NCBI RefSeq assembly: GCF_009467795.1
Contig: NZ_WIAX01000013.1
Location: forward strand, 62,001 to 126,000
Source of the DNA: Nesterenkonia halophila
Lineage (GTDB): Bacteria; Actinomycetota; Actinomycetes; Actinomycetales; Micrococcaceae
Length of the DNA stretch: 64,000 nucleotides
Reading direction: 5' to 3'
The notes under the pieces were generated by a model that made no database searches, had not been told where the DNA came from, and was given only the letters and a program-made list of their open reading frames with translations. The number at the start of each line of letters is the position of its first letter. Within the stretch, counting starts at the first letter, position 1. Below, in pieces: positions 32,413 through 39,620 of the stretch. A program made the translations under genes and the position numbers.

Positions 32413-33486
32413 TCAGGACTCGGAGAGCATGTCCAGAACCAGCGGCTTGACCCGCGAGCCGTAGAGCTCGACGGCGCGCAGCATGTGCTCATGGGCCAGC
32501 GAGCCGTTGCCGTACTTCAGGCCGAAGCGCGAGATGCCCAGCAGCTTCTGCGAGCGCACGATCTTGCGCGCCACCGTCTCCGGCGAGCCGACGTAGAGCG
32601 ACCCGTGCTCGACCTCCTCGGCGAACTGGTCGCGGCCCGGCCGGCCGCCGCCCCAGCCGCGCTCCCGGCCGAGCTGGGCCATCGTGTCGGCCCAGGACGG
32701 GTAGAAGATCTCCCGGGCCTCGTCGTCGGTGTCGGCGACGAATCCGTGGGAGTGCATCGCCACCCGACGGGCATCCGCGAAGCCGAACTCGCCCAGCGCG
32801 CGGTGATAGAGCTCGACCAGCGGCCGAAAGCGCTGCGGGGCGCCGCCGATGACCGCCAGCTCCAGGCCGAGTCCGTGCCGGGCCGCGCGGACCACCGAGG
32901 CCGGCGTGCCGCCGACGGCGACCCAGGCGGGCAGCCCCTGCTCATGGACGGTCGTCGGGTGGATCTGCTGATCCCTCAGCGCCGGGCGCATCGTCCCCTC
33001 CCAGGACACCGGACCCTCGGAGCGCAGCCGGGCGAAGAGGTCGAGCTTCTCCTCGAAGAGCTGCTCGTAGTCGGAGAGCTCGTAGCCGAAGAGCCCGTAG
33101 GACTCGATGAACGACCCGCGTCCGAGCGAGACCTCGGCGCGGCCGCCGGTGAGCCCGTCGAGGGTCGCGAAGCGCTGGTAGACCCGGACCGGGTCGTCGG
33201 AGGAGAGCACGGTGACCGCGGAGATGAGCTTGATGCGCTCGGTGGCCGCGCCGACGGCGGAGAGCACGACGTCGGGCGCGGAGATCGCGTAGTCCGGGCG
33301 ATGATGCTCGCCGACGCCGAGGACGTCGACGCCGGTCTCGTCGGCCATGCGCGCCTCGGCGAGGACGTTGCGCAGGACCTCGGGCTGGGTCAGGGTCCGC
33401 GAGCCGTCGGCGGAGGCGGTGACGTCGCCGAAGGTGTGCAGGCCCAGTTCGAAGTGGTCGTGGTGGCGCTCTGTGCTGATGCTCAT
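32413..33486 (-). CDS. Luciferase-like (LLM class) flavin-dependent oxidoreductase
   Basis: Flavin-dependent monooxygenase of 357 residues with the bacterial luciferase TIM-barrel. Typical stretches are LGVGEHHRPDYAISAPDVVL, IKLISAVTVLSSDDPVRVYQ, the LDGLTGGRAEVSLGRGSF block and the C-terminal GSPETVARKIVRSQKLLG. The substrate is unknown. The ATG has GGGACGG five bases upstream. The leader region at 33519-33533 contains the tandem repeat TTGAAAT-TTGAAAT followed on the minus strand's upstream side by TAGCAT (33534-33539), a possible -10; a redox or MarR-type regulator could bind there. Confidence 0.9.
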   Translation of the reverse strand: MSISTERHHDHFELGLHTFGDVTASADGSRTLTQPEVLRNVLAEARMADETGVDVLGVGEHHRPDYAISAPDVVLSAVGAATERIKLISAVTVLSSDDPVRVYQRFATLDGLTGGRAEVSLGRGSFIESYGLFGYELSDYEQLFEEKLDLFARLRSEGPVSWEGTMRPALRDQQIHPTTVHEQGLPAWVAVGGTPASVVRAARHGLGLELAVIGGAPQRFRPLVELYHRALGEFGFADARRVAMHSHGFVADTDDEAREIFYPSWADTMAQLGRERGWGGGRPGRDQFAEEVEHGSLYVGSPETVARKIVRSQKLLGISRFGLKYGNGSLAHEHMLRAVELYGSRVKPLVLDMLSES

Positions 33487-33623
33487 GACCGTCCCAACAG
33501 CCGCATCTCACCCTCCATTCCTTGAAATTTGAAATGCTACGACGGCACCCGCGGACCGATGCTCGACGTCGCTCCGCGGCTCCGTCGGCGGCGACTGATG
33601 CCGGCGGATGCGCCGCGAGCAGG

Positions 33624-33629
33624 TAGACT
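33624..33629 (+). promoter_or_regulatory. -10 box of the helicase gene
   Basis: TAGACT. If used, transcription starts near 33636 and leaves a leader of about 190 bases before the helicase start. Confidence 0.45.
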
Positions 33630-33828
33630 GGCCGAACCTGCGGACCCGCCCCGGGTCCCCTGCGTCGACTGGACGCCCCGCCCGACGCCGCCGGCATTCC
33701 GCCGGCCCGGGCTCGGATGCTTCTCACTCGGCGAGAAGAGAGCACCAGATTGTGCTCCCGCCACCGTGCCGGATCCGCGCGCCGCCCTGAGACGGCGAGC
33801 CGCGCGCCGGCCCTTCGAAAGGTCCCCC
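33630..33828 (+). other. Structured 5' leader of the helicase gene
   Basis: Three perfect hairpins follow one another: CCGGC-ATTCC-GCCGG (33691-33705), CTTCTC/GAGAAG (33720-33738) and GAGCAC-CAGATT-GTGCTC (33740-33757). The frame running through this region would encode Arg/Pro-rich sequence without motifs, so it is taken as untranslated. It makes up most of the 342-base gene-free stretch 33487-33828 and may control helicase synthesis, for example by temperature or by the helicase itself. Confidence 0.5.
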
Positions 33829-35319
33829 ATCACGACTTCGCAGACCACCTTCGCCGCTCTGGGCGTGCCCGCACCGCTGGTGCAGGTCCTGGACGCGGCC
33901 GGCAAGACCTCCGCATTCCCCATCCAGCAGGACACCCTGCCCGACACGCTGGCCGGCCGGGACGTCCTCGGCCGCGGCAAGACCGGCTCGGGCAAGACGC
34001 TGGCCTTCTCCATCCCGCTGGCCGCCCGACTGGCCGCCTCGGGCGCCGGTCCGGCGAAGCCGCGCCGCCCGCGCGGCCTGGTGCTCGCGCCCACCCGGGA
34101 GCTGGCCACGCAGATCGCCGAGGCCCTGACCCCGCTGGCCGAGGCCTACGGCATGCGCACCACCACCATCTACGGCGGGGTGAACCAGAAACGGCAGACC
34201 GATGCGCTGGCCCGCGGCGTCGACGTCGTCGTCGCCTGCCCCGGCCGCTTGGAGGACCTGCTGGGCCAGGGCGAGCTGAGCCTGGGCGAGGTCGAGGTCA
34301 CCGTGCTCGACGAGGCCGACCACATGGCCGACCTGGGCTTCCTGCCCGGCGTCACGCGGATCCTCGCGCAGACTCCGGACACCGGCCAGCGCCTGTTCTT
34401 CTCGGCGACGCTGGACAAGGAGGTCGACAAGCTCGTCCGCCGCTTCCTGCACGACGAGGTGCTGCACTCGGTCGACGACCCGACCTCGCACGTCTCGGCG
34501 ATGACCCACCACGTCTTCGAGGTCTCCGCCGACGACAAGAAGCCGCTGGTCCAGACGCTGGCCTCCGGCCGCGGCAAGCGGCTGCTGTTCACCCGCACCA
34601 AGCACCAGGCCAAGCGCCTGGCGAAGCAGCTGACCACCCAGGGGATCCCGGCGGTGGACCTGCACGGCAACCTCTCGCAGAACCAGCGCGACCGCAGCCT
34701 GGCCGCCTTCGGCCAGGGCGATGTGCAGGTGCTGGTGGCCACCGACGTCGCCGCCCGCGGCGTGCACGTCGACGCGATCGAACTTGTGGTCCACGTGGAC
34801 CCGCCGGCCGAGCACAAGGCGTATCTGCACCGCTCGGGCCGCACCGCCCGCGCCGGCAGCGCCGGCGACGTGGTCACCGTGATGCTGCCCGAGCAGCGCC
34901 GCGACACCGAGCAGCTGCTGCGCAAGGCCGCGATCGACACGACGCCGGTGACCGTCACCCCGAACTCGACCGCTGTGGCCGAGCTGGTGGGCGAGCAGGC
35001 TCCGCATGTGGAGCCCGCGCCCCGCGGCGGCTCCGGCGGCTCGCCGAAGGGCGGGCAGAACGGCTCGCGCGGCGGCTCCGGCGGCGGCTCGCGGAACGGC
35101 TCGCGCGGCTCCTCCGGCAAGGGCCGCGGACGCGGATCCGGCCAGGGGCAGAGCTCCGGGCAGTCCCGCGGCGGCCAGAACGCCGGGAATCCGGCCGGGC
35201 AGCCCGCCGGACAGAACGCCGGCCAGGGCTCCTCGCGCGGACGTCGCGGCGGACGCGGCCAGGGCGGCCAGAGCGGTCGTCGCGCCTCGGCCCCGGCGGG
35301 CTCCCCGACCCGCGGCTGA
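33829..35319 (+). CDS. DEAD-box RNA helicase, probable ATC start
   Basis: ATP-dependent RNA unwinding, likely in ribosome assembly or RNA decay. In 496 residues all helicase motifs appear: Q motif (FPIQQDTLP), I GKTGSGKTLAF, Ia APTRELATQ, II VLDEADHM (DEAD), III FSATLD, IV LLFTRTKHQAK, V VLVATDVAARGVHVD, VI HRSGRTARAG. The last 120 residues are a Gly/Ser/Gln/Arg-rich tail, typical of RNA-binding tails. TTSQTTFAALGVPAPLVQVL is the expected N-terminus; directly before it stands ATC at 33829 with GAAAGG six bases upstream and no ATG, GTG or TTG nearby. The next upstream in-frame start would add about 75 residues of non-coding character. Confidence 0.88.
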   Translation: MTTSQTTFAALGVPAPLVQVLDAAGKTSAFPIQQDTLPDTLAGRDVLGRGKTGSGKTLAFSIPLAARLAASGAGPAKPRRPRGLVLAPTRELATQIAEALTPLAEAYGMRTTTIYGGVNQKRQTDALARGVDVVVACPGRLEDLLGQGELSLGEVEVTVLDEADHMADLGFLPGVTRILAQTPDTGQRLFFSATLDKEVDKLVRRFLHDEVLHSVDDPTSHVSAMTHHVFEVSADDKKPLVQTLASGRGKRLLFTRTKHQAKRLAKQLTTQGIPAVDLHGNLSQNQRDRSLAAFGQGDVQVLVATDVAARGVHVDAIELVVHVDPPAEHKAYLHRSGRTARAGSAGDVVTVMLPEQRRDTEQLLRKAAIDTTPVTVTPNSTAVAELVGEQAPHVEPAPRGGSGGSPKGGQNGSRGGSGGGSRNGSRGSSGKGRGRGSGQGQSSGQSRGGQNAGNPAGQPAGQNAGQGSSRGRRGGRGQGGQSGRRASAPAGSPTRG

Positions 35320-35368
35320 GCGCACCATGACGCGGCGCCGATCCGGCGCCCCGCCGTCGATCCATCGT

Positions 35369-35426
35369 CCCTGAGGATTCGCAGGATCATCGTGAGAGAG
35401 CGCGGTGATCCTGCGGGAACTCGGGG
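35369..35426. repeat. Extragenic palindrome, family B, copy 2
   Basis: Arms 35369-35394 and 35401-35426 pair at 19 of 26 positions around the loop AGAGAG. The core GCAGGATCA and outer CTCGGGG match copy 1. It lies between the converging helicase and LysR-type genes. Confidence 0.75.
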
Positions 35427-35467
35427 ACACCACGAGGTTCGTGATCGGCGCGCGGCCGTCGAGCCGG

Positions 35468-35515
35468 CCGCACCTCAGGCCATGCGTGCCGCCGCACCTC
35501 AGGCCATGCGTGCCG
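35468..35515. repeat. Tandem 24-bp duplication across the lysG-like stop codon
   Basis: Two identical 24-base units (35468-35491 and 35492-35515), each containing CACCTCAGGCCATGCG. Because 24 is divisible by three, the downstream unit repeats the last codons and the stop of the LysR-type gene in frame. Confidence 0.85.
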
Positions 35516-36380
35516 CCGCACGACGCACTGCGTCGGTGAATCGGTCCAGCGCCGGGGTGCCGGTGGTCCAGCGCTGCCAGTGCAGATGCGCCGCCGTGGG
35601 GCCGATCTCCTCCACGAGCACCAGATCCGGATGCTCGCCCTCCATCACGCCGTCCGGCATCATCCCCTCAGGGATCATCCCCCAGCCCAGCCCGTGGGCG
35701 ACGGCGGCGTTGTAGGCCTCCACCGAGGGGATCAGATGCGTCACCCGCGGGGAGACGCCGAGCCGCCGCAGCCCGCTGCGCTGCAGCGAGTCGCGGATGC
35801 TGTAGTCGACCTGCGGCACGCGCGCCCAGTCGACGGCGCCGTCGTCGCCGCGATGCCGGTCCAGCAGCTCCGCACTGGCCACCGGCCAGTAGCGCATGGT
35901 CCCCAGCGCGGTCGCCCGGCATCCGGAGACCGGCGTCGGCGTCTCGGTGACCGCCGCGGAGACCGTGCCGCCGCGCAGCAGCTCGTGGGTGTGCTCCTGA
36001 TCCTCGGCATGCAGGTGCAGCTCGACGTCGTCCCAGGTCGCCGCCTCCTGCAGGACCCGCTGGAACCAGGTGTAGAGCGAGTCGGCGTTGACCGCGACCG
36101 ACAACGTGACGATCTCGTCGCCGGCGCCGCGGAAACCCAGGCTGCGGCGGGCCTCGTCCTCCAGCAGCGTCATCTGCCGGGCGGTGCGCAGCAGCGCGGC
36201 CCCGGCCTCGGTGGGGCGCACCGGCACAGTGCGGGTGAGCAGCACCTGGCCGACCTCCTTCTCCAGCGCCTTGACCCGCTGGGAGAAGGCCGAGCCGGAG
36301 ATCCCCAGCAGGGCGGAGGCGGCCTCGAAGGTGCCCTCGTCCACGGCGGTGACGAAGGCCCGCAGGTGGTCGGTGTTCAT
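35499..36380 (-). CDS. lysG: LysR-family regulator, ArgP/LysG type
   Basis: Activator of the divergent LysE exporter gene, probably sensing basic amino acids. The 293 residues start with the helix-turn-helix MNTDHLRAFVTAVDEGTFEAA (first part MNTDHLRAFVTAV) and ALLGISGSAFSQRVKALEKEVGQ, which follows the ArgP/LysG pattern (xSAxSQRVKxLExxxGQ-L). The ligand domain includes VNADSLYTWFQRVL. The paired arrangement with lysE and the 128-base shared control region match the Corynebacterium lysG-lysE system. The ATG at 36380 is set by the family's N-terminus. Its 3' end carries an exact 24-bp tandem duplication. Confidence 0.9.
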   Translation of the reverse strand: MNTDHLRAFVTAVDEGTFEAASALLGISGSAFSQRVKALEKEVGQVLLTRTVPVRPTEAGAALLRTARQMTLLEDEARRSLGFRGAGDEIVTLSVAVNADSLYTWFQRVLQEAATWDDVELHLHAEDQEHTHELLRGGTVSAAVTETPTPVSGCRATALGTMRYWPVASAELLDRHRGDDGAVDWARVPQVDYSIRDSLQRSGLRRLGVSPRVTHLIPSVEAYNAAVAHGLGWGMIPEGMMPDGVMEGEHPDLVLVEEIGPTAAHLHWQRWTTGTPALDRFTDAVRRAAARMA

Positions 36381-36426
36381 GCTCGCTCCCCTCCCTCGCA
36401 CGGTCCCGGTCCGGCCCCTTCCCGGC

Positions 36427-36451
36427 TTCATCGTATCTGAAGCGATGCTTC
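36427..36451. promoter_or_regulatory. LysG binding-site candidates between lysG and lysE
   Basis: TTCATCGTATCTGAA (36427-36441) has TTCA/TGAA arms and contains T-N11-A, as in LysR boxes. It overlaps GAAGCGATGCTTC (36439-36451), a second perfect dyad. A minus-strand -10 for lysG, TACGAT (36430-36435), lies inside the first box, which would allow self-control. Confidence 0.55.
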
Positions 36452-36508
36452 GGACAGTGAAGAATCCTGCGCTGGTGCGGATTCTCGAAGCTGAGGAGGA
36501 TGGAGTCC

Positions 36509-37300
36509 ATGACGACCCTGCTGACCGGATTCTTCACCTGCCTGGCCCTGATCATGGCGATCGGCGCGCAGAGCGCCTGGCTGCTGCGCCAGGGCCTGCG
36601 CCGCGACCGCGTGGGCACGGCGGTGCTCGTCTGCCTGGTCGGCGATCTGATCCTCATCGGGCTGGGCACCCTCGGCGTGGGCACCGTCCTGGACCACACG
36701 CCGTGGCTGATGGAGATCGTCCGCTGGCTCGGGGTGACTTACCTGGTGTGGTTCGCCGTGCGCTCCTTCGCCTCGGCGCGCACCGCCGACCGGGGGCTCT
36801 CGGTCGAGGAGCCGGAGGCCCCCGACGACGACGGCGCACGCGACCAGCCGGCGAGCGACGGCGCGCGCGGCCGCGGCGATGACGGCACCGTCGTCGTCGG
36901 CGAGGACGGTCCGGACGCGACGCCGGGTCCGGTCACGACGCAGACCCGGACGGTGCGGCTGACCTCGACGTCATCCGACGACGCCGGGAAGACCCGAGCA
37001 CGGGCGGTCTCCCCGATCCTCTCGGTGATCGCCGCCGGGCTGATGGTCAGTCTGCTGAACCCGCACGCCTGGGTGGACACCATGGTCGTCATCGGGTCGA
37101 TGGCCACCAGCTTCGGCGCCGAGAAATGGATCTTCTCCGCCGGCGCAGTGCTGGGCTCGCTCTCCTGGTTCCTGCTGCTGGCCTACGGCGGCCGCGCGCT
37201 GGCCGGGGTTCTCGACCGGCCCCGCACCTGGCAGATCATCGACGTCGGCGTCGGCGTCACGATGCTGGTGGTCGCCGGGCTGCTGGCCTTCGGCGGCTGA
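36509..37300 (+). CDS. lysE: LysE-family basic amino acid exporter with a long charged loop
   Basis: Exports lysine/arginine when they accumulate. LTGFFTCLALIMAIGAQSAW and LLRQGLRRDRVGTAVLVCLVGD at the N-terminus (shown as separate helices) and SLLNPHAWVDTMVVIGSMA in the second half are LysE signatures, including the conserved NPxAW. The protein has 263 residues against about 200-235 usually; the excess is a hydrophilic loop of some 75 residues (about 80-155) rich in Asp, Gly and Glu between helices 3 and 4. ATG at 36509 is preferred over 36500 because AGGAGG at 36494-36499 abuts the earlier one. Confidence 0.92.
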   Translation: MTTLLTGFFTCLALIMAIGAQSAWLLRQGLRRDRVGTAVLVCLVGDLILIGLGTLGVGTVLDHTPWLMEIVRWLGVTYLVWFAVRSFASARTADRGLSVEEPEAPDDDGARDQPASDGARGRGDDGTVVVGEDGPDATPGPVTTQTRTVRLTSTSSDDAGKTRARAVSPILSVIAAGLMVSLLNPHAWVDTMVVIGSMATSFGAEKWIFSAGAVLGSLSWFLLLAYGGRALAGVLDRPRTWQIIDVGVGVTMLVVAGLLAFGG

Positions 37301-37329
37301 TCCGGGGGCCTGCCCCGGACGCACGGCCC

Positions 37330-38922
37330 TCAACCGTGCCGCTGCAGCGCCGCATGCGCGGCGTGCCAGCCGTTCATCCCGTGGGCCCCGCCGCCGGGCG
37401 GGGTCGAGGCCGAGCAGAGATACACCCCGTCGACGCCGGTGGAGTACGGCGCGCCGGCCGTCGGACGCGCCAGGAACTGCGCCGGCGTAGGCACGCCGCC
37501 GCTGATCGAGCCGCCGACCAGGTTCGCGTCCATCGACTCCAGGTCCTGCGGGGACCACACCTGCTCGGCCAGCACGCGCGCGCCGAAGCCCGGCGCCTGG
37601 GACTCGATCTCCGCGCGGATCGCCGCGGCCGCCCGCTCGACGCCGCGGCCGGAGAGCCCGTGCGGCACATGGGCATACGCCCAGGCCGCCGACTGCCCCT
37701 CCGGGGCGCGCGTCGCATCGGCCGCACTCGGCTGGGCGAGCAGCACGTAGGGGCGCGAGGCCAGCACGCCCTGGGAGGCGGCCGCCTCGGAGCCGGCGAT
37801 CTGCGCGCCCGAACCGCCCAGATGCACCGTCGAGGCCCTCCCCATCTCCGGATGCCGCCAGGGGATCCCTCCGTCGAGCAGCAGGTCGATCTTCACGATG
37901 CCGGGGCCGTGCCTGAAGCGACGCAGCGCCCGACGACGTGCGGCAGGCAGCGTCAGGCCCTCCAGATCCAGCAGTTGCCGGGTGTCGAGGTCCAGCAGCA
38001 CGACGTCGACCGGCTGACCGCTGCGCGCGCGCCCGGCCGAGTCGACGCCCTCGACGCGGCGCGGCCGGGGCCCGCCGCCTCCGATCGTCGTCGCCGTCGT
38101 CGGCACTGCTGAGGCGCCGGGCAGCGAGCCGGCGCTGACCTCGCTGACGCCGGTGACGCGCATATCGGTCTCCACGCGCCCGCCGTGCCCGGCCAGCTCG
38201 GCCAGGAGCGCGTCGACGATCGCCTGCGAACCGCCGCGGGCGACCGGCCAGCCGGTGCTGTGCGCCGCCGCGCCGAAGAGCACGCCGAAGGCCCCGGTCA
38301 GCGGCTGGTGGAACGGCGCCGTCGAGTGAGCGGCGAGCCCGGCGAAGAGTGCCTTCGCCCGTGCCGTGCGGAAGAGCCGCAGCACCGCCGACGCCGGCCA
38401 GGCGCCGCGGGCGCCCAACGAGGCCATCGCCGCCAGCCGGGCGGTGCCGTGCGGGTCGTCGTCGCGCAGCTGGGTGCAGATCTCCTCCAGCGTGGCGAAC
38501 GGCGGACCGAAGGCCGAGTCCGCGATCGCCTCCCAGCGCCGCGCGGGTCCGTCCATCAGCAGCCGCCAGGCTCCGGCGTCCTCGCCGAGGGCAGCGGCGG
38601 TCTGCTCCAGCGAGTCGTGCAGCAGCGCCGGGGGCTCGTCGTCGAGCGCATGCGCGGCGGGGATCGGGGCATGGGCCCACTCGAGGCCGTGGGAGGTCAG
38701 GTCCAGGGCGGCGAAGGCCGGCGAGGCCGCGCCGATCGGGTGGACGCTGGCGCCGAGGTCACTGACGACGTCGTCGCCCAGCAGCCGCTGCGAGCGCATC
38801 GCCCCGCCCGGCACCGAGGCGGCCTCATGGACGGTGACCTCCCAGCCGGCGCGCGCGAGCACGCAGGCGGCGGTCAACCCGTTGGGTCCGGAGCCGACGA
38901 CGGCGGCGCTGCGCTGGGTCAT
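37330..38922 (-). CDS. FAD-dependent oxidoreductase (phytoene-desaturase/PYROXD2-like)
   Basis: Flavoprotein of 530 residues, unknown substrate. The N-terminus has the FAD-binding motif AAVVGSGPNGLTAACVLARAGWEVTVHE (seen as VGSGPNGLTAA then GWEVTVHEA) and the second motif PGGAMRSQRL; the C-terminus has GVDGVYLCSASTPPGGGAHGMNG, split as GVDGVYLCSAS and TPPGGGAHGMNGW, the FAD end typical of phytoene-desaturase relatives. No carotenoid genes are near, so a general PYROXD2-like role is more likely. A segment around 265-310 (SLPGASAVPTTATTIGGGG) is a probable loop insertion. The start is supported by a -10 box six bases upstream. Confidence 0.87.
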   Translation of the reverse strand: MTQRSAAVVGSGPNGLTAACVLARAGWEVTVHEAASVPGGAMRSQRLLGDDVVSDLGASVHPIGAASPAFAALDLTSHGLEWAHAPIPAAHALDDEPPALLHDSLEQTAAALGEDAGAWRLLMDGPARRWEAIADSAFGPPFATLEEICTQLRDDDPHGTARLAAMASLGARGAWPASAVLRLFRTARAKALFAGLAAHSTAPFHQPLTGAFGVLFGAAAHSTGWPVARGGSQAIVDALLAELAGHGGRVETDMRVTGVSEVSAGSLPGASAVPTTATTIGGGGPRPRRVEGVDSAGRARSGQPVDVVLLDLDTRQLLDLEGLTLPAARRRALRRFRHGPGIVKIDLLLDGGIPWRHPEMGRASTVHLGGSGAQIAGSEAAASQGVLASRPYVLLAQPSAADATRAPEGQSAAWAYAHVPHGLSGRGVERAAAAIRAEIESQAPGFGARVLAEQVWSPQDLESMDANLVGGSISGGVPTPAQFLARPTAGAPYSTGVDGVYLCSASTPPGGGAHGMNGWHAAHAALQRHG

Positions 38923-38928
38923 GCCCCG

Positions 38929-38934
38929 ACTCTA
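38929..38934 (-). promoter_or_regulatory. -10 box of the FAD oxidoreductase gene (leaderless)
   Basis: TAGAGT on the minus strand, six bases before the ATG at 38922. Confidence 0.5.
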
Positions 38935-38984
38935 GTCGGCGGCGGCGCCCAGGACGACGGGGCGGGGTCAGGCCGCCGACGCCG

Positions 38985-39620
38985 TCACCGCCGTCGAGCC
39001 ACCATGGCACCGTGCGGCCGCGAGCCGGGATCATGGCGCGCATGACGCTCCTCCACGGCGAACCCGGCCTCGGCCAGCAGCTCCTCGAGCATCTCCGGCG
39101 ACCAGTACCAGGCCGGAGTCACGGCATGCTCGAAACGCTCCCCGGCCTCGCCGCGGAAGAAGCCCAGCAGCAGGCTCCCGCCCGGGGCCAGCACCCGGGA
39201 GATCTCGGCCAGACCCGTCGGCAGCCGCTCGGGCGGCAGGTGGATCAGCGAGTACCAGGCCAGCACCGCACCGCGACTCGCGGTCGGCACCGGCAGCCCT
39301 TCGGCGTCGGCCTGGCGGAACTCCGGCACCTGCCATCGCGCCCGCGCCGACGCGATCATCTCGGCCGAGACGTCGACGCCGAGCACCTCGCGGCCGCCCT
39401 CGGCCAGCAGCGCCGTCCAGTGGCCGGGCCCGCAGCCGACGTCGAGCATCGGCCCGCGGATCGCGTCCCGCCAGCGGGTGATCAGTGTGCGGTCCTCGCC
39501 CGCCATCTGCTCCAGCGCGCCGAGACGGGCGATGTACTCGGCGGCGCGGGCGTCGTAGGCCGCCGATGTCGCGGTGATCGGCCCCGCCGCCGAGCCGGCC
39601 GCGCCGTCGTCCGCGCTCAC
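38985..39620 (-). CDS. Class I SAM-dependent methyltransferase
   Basis: Methyltransferase of 211 residues with unknown acceptor. Motif I is MLDVGCGPGHWTALLAEGG (about residue 50), the acidic post-I residue is in VLGVDVSAEMI, motif II-III lies in FRQADAEGLPVPTAS and LAPGGSLLLGFF. It resembles the UbiE/type 11 group. The GTG start overlaps the stop of the upstream membrane protein gene by four bases (GTGA), so the pair is co-translated and may act together. The last residues (ARHDPGSRPHGAMVARRR) are basic. Confidence 0.88.
   Translation of the reverse strand: MSADDGAAGSAAGPITATSAAYDARAAEYIARLGALEQMAGEDRTLITRWRDAIRGPMLDVGCGPGHWTALLAEGGREVLGVDVSAEMIASARARWQVPEFRQADAEGLPVPTASRGAVLAWYSLIHLPPERLPTGLAEISRVLAPGGSLLLGFFRGEAGERFEHAVTPAWYWSPEMLEELLAEAGFAVEERHARHDPGSRPHGAMVARRR

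Noticed and set aside
33529-33828. Hundred-residue N-terminal extension of the helicase
   Set aside because: It would translate hairpins, Arg/Pro-rich sequence and the proposed -10 region; the family N-terminus begins at the ATC.
35400-35498. Phage or transposon attachment site at repeat B copy 2 and the 24-bp duplication
   Set aside because: No integrase or transposase gene, and the duplication is in tandem rather than flanking an insert.
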